Below, piece after piece: positions 47,001 to 59,900 of a stretch of 64,000 nucleotides of DNA. This DNA is from Pampus argenteus (lineage: Eukaryota > Chordata > Actinopteri > Scombriformes > Stromateidae). The first letter of the stretch is position 1, and each line of letters starts with the position of its first letter. The translations under genes were made by a program, and so were the position numbers. Under the pieces are notes generated by a model, which saw nothing but the letters and a program-made list of their open reading frames with translations, was not told the origin of the DNA and made no database searches. The DNA is taken from assembly GCA_036937835.1 (NCBI GenBank), contig CM072866.1, forward strand, positions 12,470,001 to 12,534,000, in the 5' to 3' direction.

Positions 47001-48900
47001 AGTTCAGCAGTTCACATTGTATTCATTGTGATTATGTCTAGTGAGCTGTCAGGTGCAGTTATTCCCACTGACTGGAAACAATGGTTTGTTGTGGCTGTAA
47101 CAGCATGAGGTAGCTTACACACTCAGGGCTAATGGGATCACTAGATCATAACCCACTTAGAACGTTAAAACGCTCTTGGGCTGTCATAGAGTTGTAAGGA
47201 TATGACAGTGACCACTGAGGTGTCCAAAATATTGGTCTCTTTTTTTGTATATGTGCTGCTGCAGCACATATACAGTTAAATAGAGTTAGCAGAACATCTC
47301 TGGTAGAGAGGAAACAACTTTTATACAAGAAAACAAAAAGAAAAATAATGGAGAAAACTGGGATCTTTATTGTCAAAATGCATGTGGGACAGACAAATTG
47401 ATGAGTAAATAGTGTAATGTGCAAAGGTGATGAGTCCAGAGCCATTCTTCTCTTCAGTAAAACAATGCATGTTAATAAAAATAAATTCAATTCCAGCTCA
47501 GAATGAACAACACGATGGTCATCTTGAGAAAAAGGGGAAAGAGGGAATAGTATCAATCACTGAGGTAGAATACTGTACTAATTAACAAGCCATGAAACAC
47601 TAGACAAGAGATTTTAATTAACAGTTCTAATATTATAAAATATAAAATTAATCTAATATTTTCTTATTACTGCATTAAAGCAATTTCACAATTGTCTTAA
47701 AAAGATTTCAACATCATTCTCGTCCTGCTGGTTTTCCTTTAGAGTTTAAGACAGTCTTGCCTGACTGAATTGACAAAGTCATTCAAATCCATCAGATTTT
47801 ACATTAATCATAGTTTGACAGACAACAACTCCATTTTGTTATGGTTCAAAGGTTAAATTTCTTCATTTCTAAGGAGTAATGGGAAATTACAACTTTCCCA
47901 TCCTAATCAACCAAAATAATAAAAACATTAAAAAAAATTTTGACTGTAAAAATGTTCTTGTGTACCCCTGTAGGATGGAAGAACTAGTGTACCATTTATT
48001 ATGAACGACAAGTTGTCTTATTCTGCCACTGCCTTCTGACAGACACCACACACTGTCCACATGCAATGGATGTCCTTCATCCCCTATAATCCTTCTGAAG
48101 TCATCTGTCCTCTCTGTTGTTGTTATAGCCAGGCTCCCGGCTCTCTTGGATATTCAATTGATTCCCTCCTCCCATATAAATGTGGTTTATACTGTCAAAA
48201 TGTATATAAGGCTATGTCTGAAAATGTTACAGCTAAAATCATTAAGTCAAATGCAACAATTTTTCTACAGATAATATTAAAAAAATATTTTAGAAAAATG
48301 TAAAAAAATTTATATATATAAAAAACCTACAAATCAGACAAATTGTAGTGTTTGAGTCTGATGCCTTCAGTATTAACCGAGCCCATAAAATGTATCTTCA
48401 CCAGATACCTACATAATCATATAATCCAGAGTTTGATCCTGTTTTCTGTAAAAACAACAAAAAGTAGACATGCAAGAAAAAGCCACTTGATCAGTCATGT
48501 TTATTATGATCCTAACCTTTCAAACATAAACCTAATCCTGTGAGCTGTGTGAATCCTGACCTGTTTAAAGCAACAGTAGCCTGATCCTCATTTTGCTGGA
48601 AGATATGCTGGACCCAGGAGGAAACCCTGAAGAAATTTAGACTTGAAAGGCTTTTTTTTCCAAGGGAAATCAGCAACATAGAGAGAGAGGATGAGGTGAA
48701 GCGTCTGTAATCTCTTTCTAAAGCAACAGGTCTTCCAGATCTTTGCCTATTTACAACACCATTTATATGTTAGGTTTTGATCCTGATTCAGCTATAGGAA
48801 ACCTGTCCTTTGATCATTACATCATTTATTTTGTGTTATTGGAAATATTCTACTGCGACTTAATTTCATTTTCAAATGCAAGCACAAGGGGACAAGTGTA
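44041..48900. other. Region upstream of abca1, no gene recognised
   Basis: AT-rich DNA with simple repeats (ATA run near 44491-44514, AATC run near 44600-44629), an interspersed-repeat tail at 44640-44785, and a 13-bp-arm palindrome at 47246-47274. No coding exon was recognised on either strand. Confidence 0.5.
44600..44785 (+). repeat. (AATC)n plus teleost interspersed-repeat tail
   Basis: The AATC microsatellite is followed by a degenerate copy of a very common fish repeat end: CCTGCCTCTCGCCCAGCG, GCTGGGATAGGCTCTAGCCC, TGACCCTGAACAGGATAA, then GATGGATGG. I know this as a LINE/SINE-type 3' tail; the family assignment is uncertain. Confidence 0.75.
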
Positions 48901-48921
48901 TGAGCTTCCTGATTTTCACTT

Positions 48922-48937
48922 TGACCGACATTAACCC
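48922..48937. promoter_or_regulatory. Upstream DR4 LXR-type element 1
   Basis: The plus strand TGACCGACATTAACCC (reverse GGGTTAATGTCGGTCA) is a DR4 with a perfect CGGTCA half-site, about 5 kb upstream of the abca1 start. Its orientation is opposite to the promoter copy. Confidence 0.5.
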
Positions 48938-49150
48938 CAGACAAAAACTGGTGCGCAGAATGTACAACGCACGAATAAATGAAACTGCGACACCCCAGGT
49001 TTTTTTTTTTTTTGGTTTTTTTTAAAGTGCGTGCTACGCGACAGGAATACATCGTCCTAGCTGTGGTTAAATACATACATGTGTGCATGATGCAGGTGCT
49101 GACACACAGGATGAAGCTAAGAAGAGCGAAGATGAAGAGAGGAGGATGGA

Positions 49151-49223
49151 AGGTTTGTCCGATAGTAACCCCAGCAAAGAGAATGAAGGAGGAGGGGAGG
49201 TTTGTCCGATAGTAACCCCAGCA
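49151..49223 (+). repeat. 26-bp direct repeat with 47-bp period, each unit holding a DR4-like motif
   Basis: The 26-bp unit at 49151-49176 recurs identically at 49198-49223. Each unit contains TGTCCGATAGTAACCC (49156-49171 and 49203-49218), which matches the human ABCA1 element TGACCGATAGTAACCT at 14 of 16 positions in the reverse reading. The reverse half-sites are GGGTTA and CGGACA, the second being degenerate. Confidence 0.8.
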
Positions 49224-50054
49224 GGATGGATTGAGGATGGTGTAGCCTACAAATTACCTATATTTAGCTCTGCACTGTAAAACTGTCCCATATCTGTTTT
49301 ATATAAAGAAAAAATACTGATCGTCCTCAAAGTGTATCTTTTTTTTGGGGGACCATGTCAATGCCACATCAGCGTTTTGGACGGAGCGATAAGCGATCCG
49401 ACAAGAAACACAAAAGGATTTCATTTTAAAAAAAAGTGTTGATAACGGGAAACATTTCTCGATAATGAAATTATACACAAAAATGTGTGTTAGATAAACA
49501 CTGGTCTCCTCCTACTTGCAACGTCGGCACTCATGTGGTCTTCAAGTGCTGTAGGAAATATTGAAGACACGGCCATTAACAGTATCTGTGAATCAATCAG
49601 CCCCGTAGTGAGAGAAATGATTAGTTTACACTTGATTATCTTAATCCCAATAGCACCACGTTATACTTGATTTGAAATGATTGCTTAAAATAGGCGATTG
49701 TTATAAACTACTGGGTAAACTGTTGATTTTGACTCGTTAGTTGTTCGCTATTTCTATTGACAATAGCTACATGACAATTAACTGTAGTGAGATACAATTT
49801 CAATTACATGCCTGATGCACTTCCCTTTCTAGGGAGAAATAGCAGGGTTGAAACAACTAGTTTCCTCTTTTCTACCTATTTTATATTAGTGAAATGTAAC
49901 TCAGCTGAGCTTACCTTTATGACCTATTATATGTCTATTATTTTCATTATGCATTCTGACCAAAAACAGTCAAGTTAGTTAGATCTCTCAAAAAGTGTTC
50001 ACGTGAGATTTCGGATGTCGGTGCTGTGGCATAGCCCCTGAATGCATCGTTGTT

Positions 50055-50070
50055 TGACCGCTGGTTACCT
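50055..50070. promoter_or_regulatory. Upstream DR4 LXR-type element 4
   Basis: The plus strand TGACCGCTGGTTACCT (reverse AGGTAACCAGCGGTCA) has exactly the half-sites of the abca1 promoter element, AGGTAA and CGGTCA, and differs only in the spacer. It lies about 6.2 kb upstream of exon 1 in inverted orientation. Confidence 0.6.
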
Positions 50071-53000
50071 CGCACTGCAGCCTTCAGAAAACTGGGTGAA
50101 AGGGGAATGATGTCACTGCCTGACTGAAGACGGCGGAGGAGAACAATGAAGGCTTCCGAGAAACTGGATGGTTACTGGGCAGAAATATAGCAGCGAAGAA
50201 ATTATGTACACCACGATTTCTATGGTGATATACCTAGAAGGAACTGCAGTATTTGTTGCACATTAAACCTGAATGAATATCAGTGACCTTAAAATGGCAA
50301 TGTCTAATTAGGCCAATATAAAGCAAGAGATTACAGTTACAGTTGCTGGGCAGCATTCTTGTTACATGATCGATATAAGGTGTATGTTTTGGTAATTTTT
50401 CAACATGCCATTGCACATGTGATCATATTGCACAGTACATTAGTATAGTGTACTATATATAGTGTTATATGCGCACAGCACTTGTGGGACCTACATGTTT
50501 TAGATTGAAAAATGATTTCAATTGTAGTTGTAGCAGAGCTCCTCGGCTCCTCTAAAAATGTCCTACTTATACACAGTTGGTGAATGAGGCCGTTGTTGCA
50601 GCACTGAGTTGATACATTTTTCTTGTAAGTCCAGACCATAACTAATGTGTGTGCTATTATCTGCGTCCTATTTACTGTTTAAGATTGAATGTTGGTTAGA
50701 GACGACACAAAGGTCTGTACAAAATTACAAAAAGTATACATATACTGCATTAACAGTTCATTCTTTGTTGCTTTTTTCAAGCTTTTAACTGCATCTCAAG
50801 GTCACATCCATTTGTATCATAAATACAGCTATTATATTGCTGGGGTTTAAAAAAAAGAAGAAGCTTAAAACAGCAAAAGAATTAAAAAAAAACAACAACA
50901 AAAAAACCCCAGATGAAACTGCCCTCCACTGAAACTAATCGCTGGCCTGGGTGGTCTTACTTTCTCTCTTACAGTCTTCATTTCATGGGTGACTTTGAAG
51001 ATAATACCAATAGCAGATCACATTACCCGCGTCTATATGTAAAACAATCTCCTTTGGCATCTTTAGGGAAAATGCATGTTTTTTTTTTTAAATAGACATT
51101 GAATTTTACAGTTGATTAAATTAAAGAGATACATCATTTGTAGTCGCTCATTAGTTCTGTGACTTCACACTCTTTTGATGAGAAACATTGTGCTCTGAAC
51201 ATTTCACTGATTTATTTGTTGTCTACACTGTAAATGCACAAAGGACACAAAGGCCCATAGCCACAGTTGTTAAAATCTGAATGGTTCCTTTGTGACCCAC
51301 CAGCCACTGAAGGACTTCATGTTCACAGCTGATATATCAACTGTTGAGCAGTAGTTAAGCGTGACCTCTGAGCACACATCGAAGGTTTTCAAATTTGATG
51401 TTGTCAGCAATTTGCTTTAGATTTCTGTGGACACAGTGAAACATATGAACACTATTTTCATGTGAACACACTCGCATGTTGCTTTCTCTTGCCTGGAAGT
51501 CTGGCAGCAGGTATGACTCAAGTGTGTGCATACAAGAAAGTTGTTTAAGAAAGTCATGTGTTTATGCTACGTTACAAAATTACACATTACCAAGTGAATA
51601 TAGTTGTTTAACATTTACTGTAGGAATTAGGTTAATGTTCTCTTAAAGGGAAATTCAAGTTTTTTATTGAATTTGCCCAATATTCAAAAGCTATATTTAA
51701 TTTGCTTTATTTCAATTACCTCAATTCAGATCTAAAAATTCAAGGTCAAAAATGTGTTTTAAATTGAACAACTTGAAAGAGACAATTCAGGAGAGTAAAA
51801 TTCAGACCACATTAGTAAATTTATTCAAATAAATTTGAATTTCAAAATGAGATATTTAATTGATAATAAAATTCAAATTATTATAGATCTGTTTCCTTTG
51901 TTTTTCCTGCTATGACAGGTCAAGAAATCTGCTGTGAAAAAAAAGAGGTTGTCCCTGCCTCTGTTACTGTGTCACTGCAGCATTAATTAATATAACATAA
52001 CTAATAAAAGGAAGAAAGAAAACAGCAGCGGACTGTGCAGACAAAGAAAATAAGGGCAAACATTATTACAGACCCTAACGATGTGAGAATGTAAGCATGT
52101 AAGTTGCTTTGAAAACCCATTTAACAGTGTTTACCATACATATTAAGGACTTGAGAGATATAATAATAGACATATAATGCAGGGTTTATTGTAGGTGAAA
52201 ATGGTTGCATAATGTGTTCACACCATGCTATCAGGGGACGACCATAGTGAACTTACTGCTGACCTGACCACTTTGAGTGTGTGTGTGTGTGAGAGAGAGA
52301 GAGCGATAAAGCTTGTTTGTTTCGAAGTGCATTTAAGGCCGAGTGTGTTTACATCAACTCACATCTTTGTGTGTATGTTGATGCTCAACAAGGATTCTCT
52401 CTAATAGAGTTGTTATCTTCTGTTATTTTGTCTCCATCACCTGTCACTGGTCATCATGGGTGAGGGGTGCAGTACTGTTGAATCTTTGATGATCAAATTC
52501 ACTATTGGAAATCATCAGTTCTTGTATTTTCCCCCCAAACAACATACAATTGTAAGTTCATTACCTGATTTTAAAATCTATCAGACTTGAATGGAAATGT
52601 AAAAACAACATTGAGCTAAATTGCAAAATATATATATTAGATACACAGCAAATCTCTGCTGTAGAGCTTTATTTACACATTTTATTTTCCATTTTTTATT
52701 TTTATGAACTCCTTTTACATGTCAACCTCAAATTGTTCTCCTCGGTCACTTGACAGTTATCTCTAGCCTTTAAAAATTTTGCTATGTGTGTGAGTGTTAG
52801 TACATGAGTGTGCTGACTAGCCATCTGCTGGCCTCTGTTCTATATAAAGACCTATTCATCTCCAACAGCTGGCGGCCACACCGACCCCTGTCTATTATCT
52901 CTCCATCAGTCTGTCGCTGTTCTTTTCGCCGTCTGATTATTCAGGCCTCCCACTGCTTATGAAATCCCTGGAATAACAGAACCGGTTGATGTATTTCACA

Positions 53001-54179
53001 TTGGGAAAATCAGGAAATTTGATAAACTACGTGGGAATTTCAGAAATGTTGCTGTGGAGGAAACTAATGTTCAGAAGAAAACATTAAACCTCGGGTTATG
53101 TTCATGAATCAGTTACATTAATTATTCTCAAAGGTCAGTTTTGACAATTTAAAAATGTAAGATTTGTAGTTTATCCACAAAAACAACTTCTTAACTATTA
53201 CTGAGTAACACATTTAACCAAGAGAGTCACATGTAATTTGTCCTGTGAGATAACTTTTTTTTAGCCAAATGCAGAACATCAAAGTACATGAACATTAGTA
53301 TTTATGAGTCATATATATATCTTACTGTCTCATTGAACAGGGCCAGTGATATCTTCAATCTGCACATGAATACCAGTATGAGTTGTAGCATGTTGTGCTT
53401 CTTTGTCTTCTTTCAGTGTTTGTGTGTTAAAAATAGTGTTTGTGTGTGGGGGGTGACTGGTTGTTTACAGTTATACTCAAACACCAAACACACCTAAATA
53501 ATAGCGGGATAGATGGGATGACTGACACTACACTAGCTTATATATTGTAGCAGGTTTTATTTGATGAACCTCAGCTCTGCCCTCCAGGGTCCAGCAGGGA
53601 GTGACTATCATATTTATTTATGTTTATACATTGTTGTCATTCTGGACAGAATCTGACCCATAACAGTAACTTTGTACAGACTTTGTAAAAGCAGTACACT
53701 GGACATCTTTAATTTTGAATGCATATATTACCACAGTTAATGGTATCATTCGGTGTCATGATTAAAATGACATTTAAGAGTGATTTTGGGTGATGTTAAT
53801 GTCTGAATTGTACTGATCATAAAATGATAGTTGACAAACCAGGAGAGGGAATGTTTTTACTGGTTTAGAGGTCTCCCTCCATGGCTATCACTCTTTCTCA
53901 GGTCACTTGTCTATTAAACTGTGCCTATTCTGTGTATTTATCTCTGTTTTTGTCTCCTGCATTTTATTCCTGTTACTGTATTTACCCTCCCCCGCTCTGT
54001 CTGTTTTCTGTCTCTCACGGCACCATCTGGAATTGTTGTCCCATATTTTTCTCTCTCTCTTTCTGCTGCTGTCGTTTTCCCCTGTCAGGGCCTCTGTCTG
54101 ACTCTGCTGATAAAGCAACATTTTTTACCCCATGCAAGTTATTCATGTACACACACACACAGACACTGTTTCCATCTCT

Positions 54180-54350
54180 TCAGGGGACATTACATTTACT
54201 TACATTCATTACCTGGAGACTTACCCTAACCATAACCACCACATGTCTAACACTAACCCTTAACATAACCCATAAGTCTTCACCCTAAAGTCAATCATTT
54301 ATGTTAAGGGGATTTGACTGTGTAAACAGAATTATGTCCCCACAAATTGA
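54180..54350. repeat. Degenerate CCTAAC-type repeat in an interspersed-repeat fragment
   Basis: Imperfect ACCCTAACC / ACTAACCCTTAACATAACCC words are followed by ATGTCCCCACAAATTG. This combination of telomere-like units with a GTCCCCACA block is a familiar teleost interspersed repeat. It is not a functional telomere. Confidence 0.55.
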
Positions 54351-56939
54351 GAAATACCTGGATTATGCACTCAGAGACCTCTGTGAGCCTTTACGAAATC
54401 TTACAAAATGAATTATTTCCTAACAGGTTATAGACGTCGCTCTGAAACTTCTACTGTCAGTGAAACTCTGCCGGTAGTTTTTTTTTATTTCTTAACCTTA
54501 AAGGATTAATGTGCCAAACATCCAAAATGTCTCTGGATGTTGAGACTAGAGCATTAGGAGTTTAACAACAGAGGACTCAAGCTGCTTGAACATCACAATA
54601 AAACATGCAAGTGCATACATGGTTTAGATTTGTCCCACTTTGTGATAAAAATTAAATCAAATGGTACATACTTTTCTTCTCGGCTCAGCTTAAAGTAAGA
54701 GATCTGCTGGTAAGCATTTTGGAGACAGTGTCTACATTTCAAACCACACAGTTCAATTTGATTGTAGCCTGTGCTTTTGTGAAATAATATGTTCCAGCAG
54801 CTGCTGCAATGTTAATGCAAAAAGGGCCTTAATTTTGTCCACTAGCTTACTGTGCAGCTGGATATATTATTGGACTGTGGATATGATGAAAAAAAACCAA
54901 ATCTTGGAGTTGAAAGGAAACATTGGCAATGAGAGCTCTGCAAGTGCATTTACAAGCACACACAAAGCTAAAGGTGTATGTTTGCCTGAGCTTTCTGACC
55001 TTGAAGGCAACGCTGAGAAGCAGAAAGATTAGAAGAAAATATGTTGAAGAAAAATGATGAGTAATAGCATAGCAAGATCCTGAGTGCAGATGCAGTATGA
55101 TAAAACAAATGAGGTCAAAAAAGAAACACACAGAAGAAAAGACTGAGGAAAGAAATCTGACAAAATGAGGAAAATGGAGTGCAGGGGGTGAAAAAGTGCA
55201 GAATCGGTGAGACAAGAGGAAGGAAAGGGGGTATAGCATAGCAAAGCAAGCACAGCTGCCCCAGTACAGAACTGATGAGGCCTTTTATTTTTTTTTTTCC
55301 CCCGCTCGCCCTCATGCTGCTCTCGCCGCATCCACGTGAGGGAGAAGGGGAGGGAGGGAGGAAAGTTGGAAGGAGGAAATGGATGAGGATCAGGACTGAT
55401 AAACACCGCTACATGGCAATTCTGCTCCATCCTTTGGCAAAAAACAAAATCCACCTTTGCATGCAGTTGAGGATTTTGTTGTGAAATTTAATTTTCCTTA
55501 AGGCAAGTGAAAAAACAAGAAAGAAAAAAAAAAGTTGATTAAAAAAAACAAATTGGATACAGGAAAAATACTGAAATAAAATAAAACACACCACAAGAGA
55601 AAAGAGCAAAAAAAAAAAACAACAACAAAAAACTCAAGTAACATATACCAACAAGTGATTGATAACGAAAAATATTACATGAGAATCAAGGGTTTTGTTT
55701 CTAGAAATAAACTGTCTAACATATTTGAAAATCAAGATTTGAAGAGTTAGTACCTTTTAATCTGTCAACACAGTGTAAATGTTTAAAATATTTTGGGCTG
55801 TTTATGGTTTCAATAAGTTGAAACCACAGACAGACAGGAAACATAAGGAGAGGGGTATGACGCGCAATAAAGTGCAGACAATGTAGTCTGCGTTTTAACC
55901 TGGAGGCTGCTGGAGCACCCTAACAGATATAATTTTAAAGTGATCACATTTTATAACCTTCCTCCACTGCCCTTTGGTAATAATGGACATAATCCACTCT
56001 ACTGTAATAAAACTACACAGCAAGATGTACATGAACACACACATAGGCACATACACAAATGCACACACAACCAACACGTGCTTCTTGGTCTCAGGGTTTT
56101 ATTGAGAAACAGAATAAGCTGGTTTAGTGATTTTCTGGTCTAATGAATTGGGGATAGAAATAAATCTGTTATGTGACAGTTTTGGCCGGAGGAACGAGAA
56201 ATCAGGGCTTCAGTATTCCATCATCATTTACTCAGCCATGTTGAGTCTCAGTAATACTTGAGGGATCATTCATTTTTGTGCAGAATCCACTATGAGAATG
56301 AGAAAGTCTTGCAATGACTCATAGTCATGTTAACAGTTACTTTGTTAAAGTAACATTTTTCCTTTGTGTATCATCTGGAAACTTTTTCAGCCTCAAAGCA
56401 GAACCATGTTATTGGTTTGATACAAAAAAAAGAAGAAAAAAAGTAGTTTGGTGGTGAATCACAAATTGTCAGCTAACCACAGATGCGTCTTAGAAAGACA
56501 CATGTGTGAAACACATATACGAACATGGCTATCAACACGTGTTAAAAGAAAAAGAGGAAATACTATAGCCTGTCACTCATCTACTGTATACCTCCTCCAC
56601 CGGCGGTTACCCTTACTGGTATATCTGGTGTATGAAATGTCAGTCTTTTTATAATTCAAAAATCAGAAACAAATCAGATTAGTTTTAGTTTTAAAACTGG
56701 AGATTTTCAGCAATGTATCTAATGCAAATCAACTTTTGTTTTTTTAAATATAGTATATTGATTCTGCATTGATTCAAAATATTGGCATTTAAATATCCAG
56801 CAAAATCCCTGAATACAAGGGAATCATCACTGAAAAATGGCTAGCCACTCTGTTTAAAAAAAATAATCTTTTTGTAACTATCTATCTGATTCTACTATTG
56901 TTCTTTCTTATTCTAGCTGAATATTCGGATTATTCAGTG

Positions 56940-56942
<3 letters not shown>

Positions 56943-56979
<37 letters not shown>
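56943..56979. repeat. (CT)n microsatellite
   Basis: Long uninterrupted CT run followed by a C-rich pyrimidine tail. Confidence 0.9.
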
Positions 56980-56980
<1 letters not shown>

Positions 56981-59900
56981 TCCCCCTCTCTTTACCGTAC
57001 CGCCCATTTCACCAGTGTCTTATTCCTGGTAATGGCACGCTAGCAATGTTTCCCATTAGTGCTGTTTATATATCAAGGCCACAGTATCTTTATCTTGTCT
57101 GGTCTGTCTGAAGCATTTCTCAGAGTAGAATTATGTCCTCTTGCTGTGAAGGACAATGTTACAGCGTACTGTATTTTAGTGCATGTCCCCATGTGAGCCA
57201 ACATCCTGTGTCTTTTCTTTCATTTATGAGCGTACACGACGATGGATGCCAGTGTCCATAATCACGTTTTTCCCCAAAGTCCCCATGAAGGTCTGCATCT
57301 GGGCATGACTCATCCAGCAGCAGCAGCAGCAACACCGCAGGAATCTAACGCCATCTACTGGGCTGTCTATGCAAAAGCTGGTATCCAAGACAAAACACAA
57401 CCATTTGCATACCATAGCTAGACAAGCTATAAGCATTTTGCTTATTTAGTCATTTACTTATTTTACAACTTATTTTGCATTTTCCCCTCTTGATTATGCG
57501 TCTCTCCATATAGCCCATCTCAAGGTATGTGGAGTGGTTGTTATTGAATGGCCACTGGGTTGAAATATGGGAAAACCACATCAGGAAACATGAATGTGTG
57601 CCAAGTAATAATTCTCTGCCATCATTGCAGCCATTGTTGTCGTTTCAGGATGATCCTCAGTTGTGCTGAGCTGACGGCAAAAGAAAACTGCGAGGAACTC
57701 CCAGGAAAAGACCCATTATGTTAAGTTAGGCAGATTTACAAGAATATTTACCTGAAACCTTTTTCTTTAATTTTCCCTCAAGTTTCTTTAAATATATGCC
57801 AATATGATGTATACAGTATCTTGTAACCCTCAAAGGACATATTTACAAGCTTGTCTCAAAACAATACTGACTTGTTCTGTGTAAAAATACATTCTTAACT
57901 TTATCTGAAGGTAATATGAGGCTTTAGCAGTCTGTGTTAGACACATCAAGTCATCTTCTTAAGCTGCAGTCTCTTAGTGTAAAAATTCCCTCAAATGGTA
58001 TGTCGCTACCATCCAGGGAAAGTTATTTTGTACCCAAAGCCTCATATTAGCTTCAGCTGAACTTAAGAATACATTTTTGCAAAAAATGAGAAGCACAGAT
58101 TTGTTCTCCATTTCTTACAGTGAAATTGGAAGTGATGTCTTCACAGTCAGTATAGATAGTTTGGGACAATTTCAGTGACAAAGAAGTGAATGTACATTTG
58201 AACACCACCATAAGTACTGTGCCTGCACCAATATATAATGTAAATATATATTGTATAGCATAATGTTCCTATGTTGCTTAAATCCAGGCTGAAATATTTT
58301 ATGCTTTAAAACTCTGTGATCCTTACTAGAACTTGAACAATGATTGGTCACCCCACTGGAGTTGGTAAAAATAGACCCTCTAGCAGGTCCACCTCTCTTT
58401 ATGGGATTAAAAGAAATAACGAAATAACAAATATGTGTTATAAAAACAGTCTCCAGTCAGCAATATTTCACTGCACGCACTAACTTGCAAACAAGTGCAA
58501 TCTAAAAAAAAATAGCCCTGCCAAACTATCTTTGTCAAGCATATAATGTTAATTTTATGTCAACTCAGGAGGTGTTAATTCACACAGTGCCAACAATAAC
58601 TTCATGTTATAGGAAAACATAAATCTCACTGCCAAAGAGGGCTTAAATGCTCCTTTTATTACAAAATGCTACTAAAATTCATGTGAATGTTTCTTACTTT
58701 TTTTACCACTCATCTGATGTCTCCTGCCATCACCATCAAGAGGCAACAGCGCTGTGCACATGCATTTAACTGCTGAATTAGTTTATATTATAAGGTTCAT
58801 AAAGATAGGATTGTGTATATAGTGTACTAAAACCCTAAAATCTTGGAAAATCTTTTGTCATTTGCTCATAGTGAGATTTAACACAGCTCATTATTACAAT
58901 GAGATGGACAGTATAAAGTACACTTTATACAAGTAGAAAAATGACAGAAGCCTAATCCAGAAAAATCTGTGAATAAAAGCTTTTCCTTTTCTTTACAACT
59001 CAATAATAATAATAATAATCAAATGAATGGCAATGGCAATAAAAAAAAGAGAATGCATTATGATTAACCAGACTAATGAAACTTATCAACCGGTGGTGTA
59101 CATCTTTTTCTAAGCAAAGACAGATCAGAGGTAAGGCAAAATTACTCATCTCTTCACAAAGAAGAAGAACATGAACGGTAACAATTTAGGAGTTTTCCAG
59201 ATCAAATTCATAAGTGTGTGTGCTTATCCAACATACAATAGTGACAATTTTTTAATTAAAATGTCGGATCTCAAAGACAAAAAAGGAAGGATTGTTTTAG
59301 AGAATTAATATTACCTACATACAGTATATTACCATAATTACAGTACCGTATCCTGGGGTTACTGGGTGTTTTGTGTCTTCAACATCACCCTCCTCTCAAG
59401 AACAAAGCATTTTGTATTATTAAAAATAAATGTTAAATTGATCTGCACCTCTTCTGCACAACATTAACTCCCACTAAAAGTACACATGCTCCACACAAAT
59501 GCTGTGCAAACAAATGCAAATGCCGTGAAACAATATTGTAATTGAGCCTGAGTGACTCAAAAGTAAACTTAAAATTGTAAAACCTCACTCAGTCAGTAGT
59601 GTGTAATTTATTTCTTACTCTGGTGGACTGAAGTTGATCTGTTGGGTAGAAAGGCAGCATAGTAGAATCATATTTATGATATGAAATTTTAGGTGAAGAG
59701 AACTCTGTAGTTTTGTTTGGGTTTAGGTAAAATATAAACTGTTGGTCATTATTTCTCTCATGAAGAATTTTGTTGTTGTTGTTGTTTGAATTCAGTTTAT
59801 GAACTGTCAGTTGTCAATTTGTCCACTATGCACAGAAAATGGCCAACACGGCACTATTTAAAAAAACATAACTGTACGCTTTATTCAAGGATACACACAA

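Larger units (their letters stand above)
48901..50170. promoter_or_regulatory. Candidate distal sterol-responsive element upstream of abca1
   Basis: This 1.2-kb stretch holds four DR4-type motifs in one orientation (48922, 49156, 49203, 50055). It also has locally higher CpG and complexity than its AT-rich surroundings, notably 48950-49060, 49360-49420 and 50030-50170. No coding exon was recognised. Enhancer function is inference from motif density. Confidence 0.45.

Noticed and set aside
49083..49280. Plus-strand frame with repeated CPIVTPA word
   Set aside because: The repeat period is 47 bp, not a multiple of three, so the shared peptide word falls in different frames; the DNA-level DR4 duplication explains it.
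50146..50190. Start of an upstream protein-coding gene
   Set aside because: Only 15 codons before a stop and no good donor; no following exon recognised to 64 kb.
53881..54288. Plus-strand open frames of 64 to 135 codons
   Set aside because: Pyrimidine-rich translation overlapping an interspersed repeat fragment; no family resemblance.
54180..54350. Interstitial telomere or chromosome-fusion scar
   Set aside because: Units are degenerate and sit beside a GTCCCCACA block typical of a common fish interspersed repeat.
55029..55454. 141-codon minus-strand open frame
   Set aside because: Low-complexity Ser/Phe/Leu/Pro translation of a purine-rich tract; no family resemblance and no splice context.
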